Assembly: GCA_028715725.1 (NCBI GenBank)
Contig: JAQURG010000006.1
Location: 1 to 64,000, forward strand
DNA length: 64,000 nt
Direction: 5' to 3'
Source of the DNA: Methylococcales bacterium
GTDB lineage: Bacteria > Pseudomonadota > Gammaproteobacteria > Methylococcales > Methylomonadaceae
The position numbers were made by a program, and so were the translations under genes. Shown in pieces: positions 25,904 to 36,714 of this stretch (its first letter is position 1; the number at the start of each line of letters is the position of its first letter). A model generated the notes under the pieces. It made no database searches. It was not told the DNA's origin and worked only from the letters and a program-made list of their open reading frames with translations.

Positions 25904-26044
25904 CTTAAATATGAATTAAGAGTTAAGTTTGAGAACATGAATCAAAGAGTGATGTTAATCGATTTCCCCTCACCCAATCCTCTCCCTTCGGAGAGGGCTT
26001 ATTTACTGCACCTTGAATTTTTTAGCTCTTAATTCGCATTTAAG
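25904..26044. repeat. 141-base inverted-repeat element (MITE-like) between hisS and yfgM
   Basis: The terminal arms 25904-25926 (CTTAAATATGAATTAAGAG...) and 26022-26044 match as inverted repeats at 20 of 23 positions. Inside lies a perfect hairpin, CCTCTCC-CTTC-GGAGAGG (25979-25996), whose minus-strand core CTCTCCGAAGG recurs at 8366. No gene is visible. No target duplication is evident. It may be a small non-autonomous element or a complex intergenic terminator splitting the hisS-yfgM operon. Confidence 0.5.
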
Positions 26045-26064
26045 CTGATTCTTATGAGACTACA

Positions 26065-27345
26065 CTAACCCGGCCTGCATTGCTCTTGCAGAAAGGCAAT
26101 TGCCTGCTGCCGCGATAGAGTCTGTTGTTCCTGCTGATGCCGTAAAGATTTAATGCCCACCTCGCCGCGGCTGACTTCATCGTCACCCAGAATGACGGCA
26201 TATTCAGCGCCTGATTTATCGGCTTTTTTAAATTGACTTTTAAAGCTGCCGCCGCCGCAGTTCACTTGCAGTTTCAATGCAGGCATTTCATTTCTGATAA
26301 CTTCGGCGAACCGCAGGCCTTCCTGTTCAGCTTTTTCGCCAACACGAATCATATACACATCAACTGTTTTTGTCACAGGCACATTACCCAAGGTTTCTAT
26401 CAGGGCCAGTAACCGCTCTATGCCCATTGCAAAACCCACAGCATGATTGGCCTTGCCGCCCAACTGTTCTATCAGGCCGTCATAACGGCCGCCCGCGCAT
26501 ACTGTTCCCTGAGAACCGAGCTCGTCGGTAACCCATTCAAAAACCGTCTTGCTGTAATAATCCAGCCCGCGCACTAACCTGGTGTTGATTTCGTAGCTGA
26601 TTCCCAGATCGTCCAAGGTTGCAGTTAATAGCCTGAAATGTTCAAGACTCTCTTCACCCAGATAACCCATTAATTCGGGTGCATTGGCGACAAGCTGTTG
26701 CATGGCCGGGTTTTTGGTATCCAGAATCCGCAGAGGATTTGTCTCCAGCCGGCGCGAGCTGTCTTCATCCAGTTCATCCAGATGTTCCTGGAAATAACCG
26801 ACCAGACTTTCGCGGTAGATCAGCCGCTCTGCGACAGTGCCCAGGGAATTCAACTGCAATCGAACCTTATCCCGAATACCCAGCTTTCTCCATAGCCGAT
26901 CCATGATCAGAATCAATTCAGCATCAATATCAGGCCCGGACATGCCATAAGTTTCAACACCCAATTGAAAAAACTGCCGATAACGCCCCTTTTGCGGACG
27001 TTCATGACGATACATCGGGCCGTAATACCATAATCTGAGCGCCTGGTTATTTAATAATCCATGTTCCAGGCAGGCTCTAAGACATCCCGCCGTACCTTCC
27101 GGACGCAGCGTCAGGGAATCTCCATTGCGGTCCTCAAACGTGTACATTTCTTTTTCGACAATATCGGTTACTTCACCGATTGAGCGCTTGAAGAGTTCCG
27201 TTTTTTCAACGATGGGCAGCCGGATCTCACTATAACCATAGGCGCCGAGCGTCTCTCTGACCATTTTCTCTGCGTATTGCCAGAGCGGTGTTTGTTCGGG
27301 AAGCACATCGTGCATGCCTCGAATTGCTTGTATATTATTTGCCAT
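26065..27345 (-). CDS. hisS: Histidyl-tRNA synthetase
   Basis: 426 residues, normal for bacterial His[16 protein letters not shown] starts the protein, and class II motif 2 ([18 protein letters not shown]), [14 protein letters not shown], the histidine-A motif region [15 protein letters not shown] and CAGGRYDGL are all present. The C-terminal anticodon-binding domain follows. It charges tRNA-His. It lies 18 bases after pilF. In many relatives rodZ and ispG sit between pilF and hisS; here they are absent. Confidence 0.98.
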   Translation of the reverse strand: MANNIQAIRGMHDVLPEQTPLWQYAEKMVRETLGAYGYSEIRLPIVEKTELFKRSIGEVTDIVEKEMYTFEDRNGDSLTLRPEGTAGCLRACLEHGLLNNQALRLWYYGPMYRHERPQKGRYRQFFQLGVETYGMSGPDIDAELILIMDRLWRKLGIRDKVRLQLNSLGTVAERLIYRESLVGYFQEHLDELDEDSSRRLETNPLRILDTKNPAMQQLVANAPELMGYLGEESLEHFRLLTATLDDLGISYEINTRLVRGLDYYSKTVFEWVTDELGSQGTVCAGGRYDGLIEQLGGKANHAVGFAMGIERLLALIETLGNVPVTKTVDVYMIRVGEKAEQEGLRFAEVIRNEMPALKLQVNCGGGSFKSQFKKADKSGAEYAVILGDDEVSRGEVGIKSLRHQQEQQTLSRQQAIAFLQEQCRPG

Positions 27346-27363
27346 ATTGATTAGCGCTGCCGG

Positions 27364-28104
27364 TTATCGTGAAGCAGGCTTAATTCGTTTTGCTTCATTT
27401 GAGAGTGGAAACTTTTCCAATAATAAGTTCTGGTATTCTTTTGACAGCTCAGCATTACCTAATGCGCGCTCTGTTTGCGCAGCAAACCATAGCGATCCCG
27501 AGGTATGATCCGCAACGCTGAGGTAGCGTTGTAAATAACCCTTGGCCGCCCAATATTCGCCGCCTTGATAGCTGATTTGCTGCATTTCCAGCAATGCCGG
27601 CGCGTAAGAATTATTGAGCAGCAATGCCTGCTTGAAATAGGCTTTGGCTTTTTGCTGCTGGCTCATCGCCATCTGGCAGCGTCCGGCATTGGTCAGGGCC
27701 AGCCACTGCTTGTCGTTTAACGGATTTGAAAGCGCCTGAGTCAGTAAAGACATGCCTTTTTCATATTCGCCGCGATCACAAAGGAAGCGGCCAAAATTAT
27801 TTTGCACACTCCAGTCGTCGGGCGTCAAATCCAGCGCAGTTTCATATTGCTCCCTGGCATGATCATTTTCATTTAATTTTTCATACAAAAAAGCCATTGC
27901 ATTATGCACCTGAGCATTATCCGGATCTTTTTTCAATGCCAGTTGCAAATTCTCCTTAGCCACTTCCAGCTTATTCAGATTCAAATAGCGCACGCCAAGC
28001 TGCAAATGCACATCACCGGAATCATCGCTTTTGATAGTATTTCCTGTCGATGAGGTACAGGCAGTCAGAATAATCGTAACCAGGCCAATAATAAACCGGC
28101 TCAT
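27364..28104 (-). CDS. pilF: Type IV pilus biogenesis lipoprotein PilF/PilW (TPR pilotin)
   Basis: 246 residues from the Met at 28104, chosen because it begins a clean lipoprotein signal (MSRFIIGLVTIILTACTSS); an upstream in-frame Met would add eight polar residues. Six TPR-like repeats follow (for example LGVRYLNLNKLEVAKENLQLALKKD-type units). PilF is the pilotin that helps the PilQ secretin multimerise in the outer membrane. It lies directly after rlmN, the standard position. Confidence 0.92.
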   Translation of the reverse strand: MSRFIIGLVTIILTACTSSTGNTIKSDDSGDVHLQLGVRYLNLNKLEVAKENLQLALKKDPDNAQVHNAMAFLYEKLNENDHAREQYETALDLTPDDWSVQNNFGRFLCDRGEYEKGMSLLTQALSNPLNDKQWLALTNAGRCQMAMSQQQKAKAYFKQALLLNNSYAPALLEMQQISYQGGEYWAAKGYLQRYLSVADHTSGSLWFAAQTERALGNAELSKEYQNLLLEKFPLSNEAKRIKPASR

Positions 28105-28117
28105 TCTGATGGCTGTG

Positions 28118-29230
28118 TCAGGCGGCATGATCCGAATTCACGACCTTCAGCTTAAGATGCCTGCGGCTTTTATCCTTGACTTGCCCGACCAATTGGCCGC
28201 AAGCGGCATCAATATCTTCCCCGCGCGTCTTCCTGACTGTGGTGACTATTCCTGCATCGTTTAAAAGGGTTTTGAAACGATGAATGGTTTCCTTGCTTGA
28301 ACACCGGTAAGCATTATTCGGAAATGGATTAAAGGGTATCAGATTCAGTTTTGATGGAACTGTTTTCAATAACTTGATAAGCCCGCGGGCATCATCCATG
28401 GAGTCATTAATACCATCCAGCATCACGTATTCAAAGGTAATCGTGCGCCGAGGCGCAATCTTTGCGTTATCCCTGCAGGCTTCCATCAATTCCTTTAACG
28501 GATATTTTTTATTGATCGGAACCAGTTCATTTCTCAATTCATCGGTGACTGCGTGCAAGGATACGGCAAGACTGACATCGCAAACCTGGGTCAAGCGATA
28601 CATGGCCGGCACGACACCCGAAGTGCTGATGGTTACCCTGCGCTTGGACAGACCAAAGGTAAAATCATCCATCATCAGATTGACTGCCGCGACTACATTG
28701 TCAAAATTAAGCAAAGGCTCGCCCATGCCCATCATGACGACATTGGTAATGCGTTTTTCTGCGCCCAAGCGTTTTTGTGCAACAATAACCTGACCGATGA
28801 TTTCCGCAGTAGTCAAATTGCGGTTAAATCCTTGCTGAGCGGTAGAACAAAACGTACAGGCCAACGCGCAGCCAATTTGCGATGACACGCATAAAGTGCC
28901 CCGCCCTTTTTCGGGAATGAAAACCGTTTCCACGCGATTGCCGCAATGGGTCTGTAAAGCCCATTTGTACACCCCGTCACTGGCCACTTGTTCAACCACT
29001 ATTTCGGGCGTGGCTATAGTGCAATTTTCTTTTAAATAGGCCCGCAAAGGCTTGCTTAAATTAAGCATCAGGTCGAAGTCTTCAACTTCTTCCTGATAAA
29101 TCCATTTAAGCAACTGGGTGGCGCGAAAAGGCTTTTCGCCGCGTTCGACAAAAAAAGCCGCGAGGCCCTCTCTGTCGAAGTCGAGCAAATTGATGATTTT
29201 GGTATTAACGGGTTCTGGCACAGAGTTCAT
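28118..29230 (-). CDS. rlmN: 23S rRNA/tRNA adenine C2-methyltransferase RlmN
   Basis: 370 residues from the ATG at 29230, which gives [23 protein letters not shown]; a longer open frame upstream runs antiparallel in register through ndk coding sequence and is not similar to RlmN. The radical SAM motif is CALACTFC, with the methyl-carrier Cys near the C-terminus in [13 protein letters not shown]. It methylates A2503 of 23S rRNA and A37 of some tRNAs. The chosen start overlaps the ndk 3' end by 26 bases. Confidence 0.96.
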   Translation of the reverse strand: MNSVPEPVNTKIINLLDFDREGLAAFFVERGEKPFRATQLLKWIYQEEVEDFDLMLNLSKPLRAYLKENCTIATPEIVVEQVASDGVYKWALQTHCGNRVETVFIPEKGRGTLCVSSQIGCALACTFCSTAQQGFNRNLTTAEIIGQVIVAQKRLGAEKRITNVVMMGMGEPLLNFDNVVAAVNLMMDDFTFGLSKRRVTISTSGVVPAMYRLTQVCDVSLAVSLHAVTDELRNELVPINKKYPLKELMEACRDNAKIAPRRTITFEYVMLDGINDSMDDARGLIKLLKTVPSKLNLIPFNPFPNNAYRCSSKETIHRFKTLLNDAGIVTTVRKTRGEDIDAACGQLVGQVKDKSRRHLKLKVVNSDHAA

Positions 29231-29636
29231 CATCGGAGAAAAAGTAAGCAATTTCTCTTTTAGCAGTTTCAGCGGCATCCGAGCCATGCACGGCATTTTC
29301 ATCAATGCTGTCGGCAAAATCAGCGCGAATGGTTCCGGCCGCCGCTTCCTTGGGATTGGTGGCGCCCATGATTTCGCGATGTTTAAGTACCGCATCTTCG
29401 CCCTCCAGCACCTGCATCATCACAGGACCGGAGATCATAAAGGAAATTAAATCCTTAAAGAAACCGCGCTCGCTGTGCTCTGCATAAAAACCTTCGGCTT
29501 GCGCTTGAGTCAAATGCAGCATTTTCGCAGCGACAATCTTCAAACCGTTTTTTTCAAAACGAGTGTAAATTTCACCGATAACGTTTTTTGCTACAGCGTC
29601 AGGTTTAATGATTGAGAAAGTGCGTTCTATCGCCAT
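29205..29636 (-). CDS. ndk: Nucleoside diphosphate kinase
   Basis: 143 residues. [19 protein letters not shown] at the N-terminus and the catalytic His in [20 protein letters not shown] are diagnostic. It balances nucleoside triphosphate pools with ATP. It is the first gene of the row that runs on to der, with an AGGAGTT ribosome binding site just upstream. Confidence 0.98.
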   Translation of the reverse strand: MAIERTFSIIKPDAVAKNVIGEIYTRFEKNGLKIVAAKMLHLTQAQAEGFYAEHSERGFFKDLISFMISGPVMMQVLEGEDAVLKHREIMGATNPKEAAAGTIRADFADSIDENAVHGSDAAETAKREIAYFFSDDELCARTR

Positions 29637-29727
29637 TTTTTTAAAACTCCTGGTTTGAGAAAATAAATGTTTGTAAGCGGCTGATTATACCTGATCAGCC
29701 GCGGTATTTTGAAGAAACCTGAGGGTG

Positions 29728-30654
29728 TTAAGGTCTGTTATCCAGTTCTGCGCCCTCTTTGACCGGTATCATCAAATCTTCAGGACTAATACCCAAAATC
29801 AAGGCCGCCGGGCTGGCGATAAAAATGGACGAATAAGTGCCAAAAATTACGCCAAACAAAAGCACGATGGAGAAATTATGTATCACCTCACCGCCCAGAA
29901 AAAACAGGGAAATCAGCACCAGCATGACGGTTATGGAAGTCATGATGGTACGGCTAAGCGTCTCATTGATCGAAAGATTCATAATTTCTTCGGTCGATTT
30001 GTTTCTTAATAACCTGAAATTTTCCCGGATGCGGTCATAAACTACGATGGTATCGTTCAAGGAATAACCGATCAGTGCAAGAACCGCGGCCAATACCGTC
30101 AAGTCAAACTCCAGGCCTAAAATGGAGAAAAATCCCATTGTGACAATAACGTCATGAAGCGTTGCGATAATAGCGCCCGTGGAGAACTTCCACTCAAAAC
30201 GCCAGGCAATATAAATCAAAATACCTATGGTTGAATACAACAATGCCAAAAAGCCATCCTGGGCCAGATCGTCTCCGACCTGAGGACCGACAAACTCAAC
30301 ACGACGCAGACTTGCCGGCTCCGCCGTATTTTTATTGATAGCCTCAAGCACTTTATTACTTAAATCGGCGCTGCTCACCTCTTCGTGTGGTTTTAAACGA
30401 ATCAGGACATCTTTTGCCGTGCCGAAATTCTGTACGGTGGCATCGCTAAAACCTTCAGCATCTAAAGTATTGCGCAGCGCCGTCAGATCTGCCGCTTTCT
30501 GATAGCCGACTTCAATCAGGGTGCCGCCGGTAAAATCTATACCCATCTGGAAACCGTGTACAGCAATCGATATTATCGAAAGAACTGTCAGTATTGAGGA
30601 AAATATCAATGCTATCTTCCGGTTACCCATAAAATTTATATTTGTTGTCTTCAC
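29728..30654 (-). CDS. secF: Protein translocase subunit SecF
   Basis: 308 residues, six transmembrane helices. The start NINFMGNRKIALIFSSILTVLSI, the GIDFTGGTLIEV motif and the C-terminal DTIVVYDRIRENFR segment are diagnostic of SecF. With SecD it uses the proton motive force to pull exported proteins through SecYEG. It lies 112 bases downstream of secD; that gap holds a partial palindrome (TTAGCGTA near 30703 and TACGCTAA near 30751). Confidence 0.97.
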   Translation of the reverse strand: MKTTNINFMGNRKIALIFSSILTVLSIISIAVHGFQMGIDFTGGTLIEVGYQKAADLTALRNTLDAEGFSDATVQNFGTAKDVLIRLKPHEEVSSADLSNKVLEAINKNTAEPASLRRVEFVGPQVGDDLAQDGFLALLYSTIGILIYIAWRFEWKFSTGAIIATLHDVIVTMGFFSILGLEFDLTVLAAVLALIGYSLNDTIVVYDRIRENFRLLRNKSTEEIMNLSINETLSRTIMTSITVMLVLISLFFLGGEVIHNFSIVLLFGVIFGTYSSIFIASPAALILGISPEDLMIPVKEGAELDNRP

Positions 30655-30766
30655 AATTAACCTTCTAAAATTTCAATGTACCAGACTCAAATTGCTGCTT
30701 GAGTTAGCGTAATCTGAAACAAAAACACCTTAAACCGGATTATGCTACGCTAATCCAAACATGTAA

Positions 30767-32614
30767 CTAGATGGATAGCCTCTCAACCCTGCGGTTACCG
30801 TATATCCAGTTGATAACCATCCGCGTACCGGTGATTGCCGTAAACATGGATGACAAAATCCCGATAATCAATGTTACCGCAAAACCTTTAACTGAGCCTG
30901 TGCCGAAAGCAAACAACACGACAGCGACCACAAGATTGGTAAAATGGGAGTCAAGGATGGTTGCAAAGGCTTTATCATAGCCGATAAATATAGCGGATTG
31001 CGGTGTATGGCCATTTTTAAGCTCTTCCTTAATCCGTTCGAAGATCAACACGTTGGCATCAACTGACATACCTACGGTCAAGATGATCCCGGCAATACCC
31101 GGCAAAGTTAATGTCGCCTGCAACATCGATAAAATTGCCACAACGATAACCACGTTAAACGCCAGAGCCAGGTTGGCGATCATACCGAACAGCTTGTAAT
31201 AAATGGCCATAAACAGCACAACCAGCGCAAACCCTACCACAAACGATAACATGCCTTTGTTAATGTTATCTTGTCCAAGGCTTGGCCCTACGGTGCGTTC
31301 TTCAACAATATCAACCGGCGCCGCCAGCGCTCCCGCTCTTAATAGCAGCGCCAGATTTCGTGCTTCCTGCGGGCTATCCAAACCGGTGGTTTGAAAACGT
31401 TTACTGAAAACTCCCTGGATAGTGGCCACATTAATAACTTTTTCAACCTTCTCCTTATGGCGCACTTTTTGGCCGTTAACCATTTTTGTGTCGACTTTAT
31501 ATTCAATAAACACAACGGCCATAGGCTTGCCTACACTCACCTGTGTAGTTTTAGCCATCTTGGCTCCGCCAACACCATTTAATGAAATATTGACCGAAGG
31601 CCTGCCATCCTGATCAACGCCTGAAGACGCGTCGACAATTTGATCACCTGTCACAATGACGCGACGGTCCAACAGTATCGGACTGCCGTTTCTATCGTAA
31701 TACAACTTGCTGGTCACAGGAACATGGCCGGCAACCGCCTGTTGCACATCATGATCAACGTCAACCATGCGATATTCCAAGGTAGCGGTCGTGCCCAGGA
31801 TTTCCTTGGCGCGGGTAGTATCTTGCACACCCGGCAATTGAACCATGATACGATTTTCACCTTGCTGCTGAATAACCGGTTCGGCAACCCCTAATTCGTT
31901 GACCCGATTACGCAAAGTAGTCATGTTTTGCGCCACGGCGAATTTCTTGATCTCGCGCACTTCTTTTTCAGATATTTTCAGCCAAACCTGATCCTGAGCT
32001 TCCGGCTCAGTGACATCCAGTGTGCGAAAATCCTTATTCAGCAGCGTTAACAGCGCGGGCTTGTCTTCAGCAGTTTTTAAAACTATTTTGATAACGCCGT
32101 TATCTTTAGACACAGACTGATAGCGCAACTTTGCGCCTCTCAAGGCCAGGCGCAGATCTTCGGTATAACGGTCTTCAGCCTGCTTGGCAGCAGCATCCAT
32201 ATCCACTTCCAGCAGAAAATGCACCCCGCCGCGCAAATCCAGACCCAGATACATGGCATTAGCGCCTAAAGCGCGTAACCAACCGGGTGTTGTAGGCGCC
32301 AGATTTAACGCAACCGTGTAGTTGCTGCCCATTTTATCTCTTAGTAAATCTTCTACTTTAAGCTGATCATCGGTATTATTAAAGCGCGCTAAAATTCGCC
32401 CGTCTTTAAACTCAAAGGCTTTGACAGCAACGCCGGCGCTTTTAATGTCAGACTCGATCCGGTTTGCCTGCTCCTGCCCTATAGGGGCGGCTTGGGTCGA
32501 GGACACCTGAACAGAAGGATCTTCACCGTACAGAGTCGGTAATGAATAAATAATCCCGATGCCGAAAACAATCAGGACTAATAGATTTTTCCAAAGTGGG
32601 AAATGGTTTTGCAT
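30767..32614 (-). CDS. secD: Protein translocase subunit SecD
   Basis: 615 residues. N-terminal transmembrane helix, a large periplasmic P1 domain with GLDLRGGVHFLLEVD, and a C-terminal block of five helices with TVGMSVDANVLIFERIKEE. It forms the SecDF complex with SecF. Order tgt-yajC-secD-secF is the standard gammaproteobacterial operon. Confidence 0.98.
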   Translation of the reverse strand: MQNHFPLWKNLLVLIVFGIGIIYSLPTLYGEDPSVQVSSTQAAPIGQEQANRIESDIKSAGVAVKAFEFKDGRILARFNNTDDQLKVEDLLRDKMGSNYTVALNLAPTTPGWLRALGANAMYLGLDLRGGVHFLLEVDMDAAAKQAEDRYTEDLRLALRGAKLRYQSVSKDNGVIKIVLKTAEDKPALLTLLNKDFRTLDVTEPEAQDQVWLKISEKEVREIKKFAVAQNMTTLRNRVNELGVAEPVIQQQGENRIMVQLPGVQDTTRAKEILGTTATLEYRMVDVDHDVQQAVAGHVPVTSKLYYDRNGSPILLDRRVIVTGDQIVDASSGVDQDGRPSVNISLNGVGGAKMAKTTQVSVGKPMAVVFIEYKVDTKMVNGQKVRHKEKVEKVINVATIQGVFSKRFQTTGLDSPQEARNLALLLRAGALAAPVDIVEERTVGPSLGQDNINKGMLSFVVGFALVVLFMAIYYKLFGMIANLALAFNVVIVVAILSMLQATLTLPGIAGIILTVGMSVDANVLIFERIKEELKNGHTPQSAIFIGYDKAFATILDSHFTNLVVAVVLFAFGTGSVKGFAVTLIIGILSSMFTAITGTRMVINWIYGNRRVERLSI

Positions 32615-32774
32615 GTGTTATTCCAAATAATAAACTGTGTTAGCTTGATCAGGCTGTCGCTGAGAATATGTTTTTCAAAACGGCTAAAGGTTCCGGCTCT
32701 TGCGCTGGAATGGCTCGCTATGCTTAATTAAAATACATCCTGACAAACTACACGCTCTGTAACATTAAATTTAA

Positions 32775-33113
32775 CTATTTTTTAATTACCGCTTTATAAG
32801 TTCCTTTAGGCATCATGCTTTCAATGCTTTGGCGTTGCACTTGAATAAAGGTATTGTCACAGACTTCAATCTTGACAAAGTTATCATCGAAATCAGCTAT
32901 CTTGCCTAAAATTCCACCTGATGTGACCACTTCAACGCCCTTGGATATCGCTGCAATCATTTGCTTTTTCTCCTTGGCGCGCTTGGCTTGCGGGCGCAGG
33001 AACAAGATATAAAAAAATACCAGAACGCCCAATGGAAACAGCATACCTTCAATGCCGGGTTGTTGGGCAGCGGGTGCAGCAGCGGCTATAGCGTCAGAGA
33101 TAAAGAAACTCAT
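32775..33113 (-). CDS. yajC: YajC, SecDF accessory subunit
   Basis: 112 residues with one transmembrane helix (about 23-40), then PQAKRAKEKKQMIAAISKGVEVVTSGGILGKI, the standard YajC core. It is part of the SecDF-YajC membrane complex. 160 bases separate it from secD with nothing else visible. Confidence 0.96.
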   Translation of the reverse strand: MSFFISDAIAAAAPAAQQPGIEGMLFPLGVLVFFYILFLRPQAKRAKEKKQMIAAISKGVEVVTSGGILGKIADFDDNFVKIEVCDNTFIQVQRQSIESMMPKGTYKAVIKK

Positions 33114-33154
33114 TGTTATCCTCGGTTGTTATTATTTAATAAAAAAGTCTATCA

Positions 33155-34327
<1,173 letters not shown>

Positions 34328-34534
34328 TTAGTACAATAAACCCTGTAATGACCAGCCTCTTGAGTCTATTTGAGTTTTTCACCACGGCGCCAAAATCATT
34401 CAAATAGTTTTATGCCCTCTAAATTCCAGTCCGCCAAAATTTTTTTGATGTCTTTGAGTTGAGTCTCTGGTATGTTTATTAACCTTTCGCCCGGCTAAAA
34501 ACACTTGGCTATCATCCATTCATAGAGAGAGTAA

Positions 34535-35155
34535 ATGTTACACGAAGTAATCAACTGGCTTATCACAACCATCGGTTCTATGGGTTATATCGGCATTTTT
34601 TTGCTAATGGCGCTGGAAAGTTCGTTAGTGCCTATTCCCAGCGAGATCATTATGCCGCCGGCCGGTTATCTGGTGCAGCAGGGTAAAATGAATATGGCTC
34701 TGGTCATACTCAGCGGCACATTCGGCAGTCTGTCTGGCGCTTATCTGAATTATTTCGGGGCCCACTACCTGGGCAGGCCCTTTTTACTCAAGTATGGGCG
34801 TTACGTATTGATAACAGAAGAACATTTCCGTCGTGTTGAAGACTATTTTAAAACCCACGGTGAAATCTCTACATTTATAGGCCGCCTGCTGCCCGTCATC
34901 CGTCACCTGATTTCACTCCCCGCCGGATTAGCCGGCATGAACCACATCAAATTTTCAGTTTATACTCTGCTCGGCGCTTTCATCTGGGTATGCGTGCTGA
35001 CCCTGATTGGCTATTTTCTGGGCCAAAACGAAGCACTAATCAAAGAATACTACCATCAAGTCATTATCGACGTTCTGGCTGCGAGCGCTTTTTTAGTGAT
35101 AATTTATATTTTCCGGCATCGCAGAAAACTTGCCAAAGCCCAAGCCGGAGAATAG
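34535..35155 (+). CDS. DedA family membrane protein
   Basis: 206 residues. The DedA signature is present: GYIGIFLLMALESSLVPIPSE early and FIGRLLPVIRHLISLPAGLAGM in the middle, followed by C-terminal helices. DedA proteins are inner membrane proteins of the SNARE-associated/VTT superfamily; several are undecaprenyl phosphate or phospholipid flippases, others affect membrane potential. A GAGAGAG ribosome binding site precedes the start. The stop lies two bases before the GTG start of the antiporter gene, so the two are coupled. Confidence 0.93.
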   Translation: MLHEVINWLITTIGSMGYIGIFLLMALESSLVPIPSEIIMPPAGYLVQQGKMNMALVILSGTFGSLSGAYLNYFGAHYLGRPFLLKYGRYVLITEEHFRRVEDYFKTHGEISTFIGRLLPVIRHLISLPAGLAGMNHIKFSVYTLLGAFIWVCVLTLIGYFLGQNEALIKEYYHQVIIDVLAASAFLVIIYIFRHRRKLAKAQAGE

Positions 35156-35156
35156 A

Positions 35157-36590
35157 GTGAACCGCACCCTTAATCTGTTAGCCTTATTGTTCTTGCCGGC
35201 TGCGGCTTTTGCCGGAGAGGCTTCGGAAGGCTTAAACGCATCGAAGCCATTAATCCACCATATCATTGGCTATTCTTCTATTGCAGTTACCGCTCTGGCC
35301 TATATAGCCGCCATGTCGGAAGAAGTGATCGAGCTGCGCAAGTCCAAACCGATGGTTCTGGGTTCGGCGATTGTATGGTTCGCGATATGCATTTACTATG
35401 CCCTGCATGGAGAAGCCAAAGTGGCGGCGCTCGCTTTCGAAAGCAATCTGCTAGCTTATATCGAATTGCTCCTGTTTATTCTGGTGTCGATGACCTACAT
35501 AAACGCCATGGAGGAACGCGGCATTTTTGATGGGCTCAGGATATGGCTGTTAAGCCGGCAATACAGCTATAGGCAGTTGTTCTGGATTACCGGGATACTT
35601 GCCTTCTTACTTTCCACAGTCATCAGCGGTCTGGCGGTAGGCCTGTTAATGGGCGCTGTTGCGTCTGCGGTTGGCAAGAACAAGAAGGAGTTCGTCGCTC
35701 TGGCTTGCGTCAATATTGTCGTAGCCACCAATGCCGGAGGTTCGTTAAGTCCCTTGGGCGGCATATCCACACTTTTTGTGTGGCAGCATAAGATTCTGCA
35801 CTTCTATGAGTTCTTCTCTCTGGCTTTGCCATGCCTGGTCAATTTTATTTTGCCGGCAGCCGTCATGCATTTTTTTGTGCCCAAAGAAACGCCGATCGCC
35901 TCCACCAGCCGCATTTGGCTTCGCCGTGGAAGCAAACGGATCATTTTACTTTTTATCGTGACAATCATTATAACGGTCTCTTCAAATGTCACTCTGGAAC
36001 TGCCGCCTGCGGCCGGCATGATGGCGGGCCTCGGTTTATTGCAGTTTTTCAGCTTTTATCTGACCAAGACAGCAAGCAAGGCCGAAAGCGATTTTGCCCA
36101 TGTTTACAAATTTTTCCAGGTGGAAATGCCTGCCGATAATGGAAAACAGGATTTTGATGTATTCAAGAATGTCAGCAACGTGGAATGGGATACGCTGCTA
36201 TTCTTTTATGGCGCAATGATGCTCATTGGAGGGTTGGGATTTATCGGCTATCTGGATGGCATTGCGCACTTTCTGTTCGGGCAAATTAGCCCCACCGTTG
36301 CCAATATTATGATCGGGCTTTCGTCTGCGTTTATAGATAACGGCACACTAATGTTCGCCGTATTAGGCATGCATCCCGATATTCCACCCGGCCAATGGCT
36401 GCTGTTGACTCTAACCCTCGGTGTAGGCGGTAGTCTTCTGGCGATAGGATCCGCGCCCGGTGTCGGATTGCTCGGCCAGATCAAGGAGGGTTATACCTTC
36501 GCCTATCATATGCGCTGGATGCCCGTTATCTTGCTGGGCTATTTCGCCAGCATCGCCGTGCATTTCTGGATAAACGCCCGGTATTTTTAA
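35157..36590 (+). CDS. nhaD: NhaD-type sodium/proton antiporter
   Basis: About 477 residues from a GTG at 35157, which gives a signal-like N-terminus (NRTLNLLALLFLPAAAFA). About 12 hydrophobic segments; the conserved parts are SEEVIELRKSKPMVLGSAIVW, TYINAMEERGIFDGLRIWL and NAGGSLSPLGGISTLFVWQ. NhaD antiporters export Na+ or Li+ in exchange for protons and are typical of marine or alkaline-tolerant gammaproteobacteria. It follows dedA directly, so sodium or membrane-potential homeostasis is a plausible shared theme. Confidence 0.9.
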   Translation: MNRTLNLLALLFLPAAAFAGEASEGLNASKPLIHHIIGYSSIAVTALAYIAAMSEEVIELRKSKPMVLGSAIVWFAICIYYALHGEAKVAALAFESNLLAYIELLLFILVSMTYINAMEERGIFDGLRIWLLSRQYSYRQLFWITGILAFLLSTVISGLAVGLLMGAVASAVGKNKKEFVALACVNIVVATNAGGSLSPLGGISTLFVWQHKILHFYEFFSLALPCLVNFILPAAVMHFFVPKETPIASTSRIWLRRGSKRIILLFIVTIIITVSSNVTLELPPAAGMMAGLGLLQFFSFYLTKTASKAESDFAHVYKFFQVEMPADNGKQDFDVFKNVSNVEWDTLLFFYGAMMLIGGLGFIGYLDGIAHFLFGQISPTVANIMIGLSSAFIDNGTLMFAVLGMHPDIPPGQWLLLTLTLGVGGSLLAIGSAPGVGLLGQIKEGYTFAYHMRWMPVILLGYFASIAVHFWINARYF

Positions 36591-36714
36591 CCTAAGGCTA
36601 TTGTTCCAAGTTGAAGAGATACCCGGCATGATCCTTTATCCGAAGAGATAGCGGACAAAAAGGATGACGCTGTACGCCTTCTTAAAATTTTCAGTGTTCA
36701 GATGAGTTACCATT

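Noticed and set aside
28813..29395. Longer rlmN start at 29395
   Set aside because: The extra 55 residues come from ndk coding sequence read in another frame and lack similarity to RlmN; the ATG at 29230 gives the usual size.
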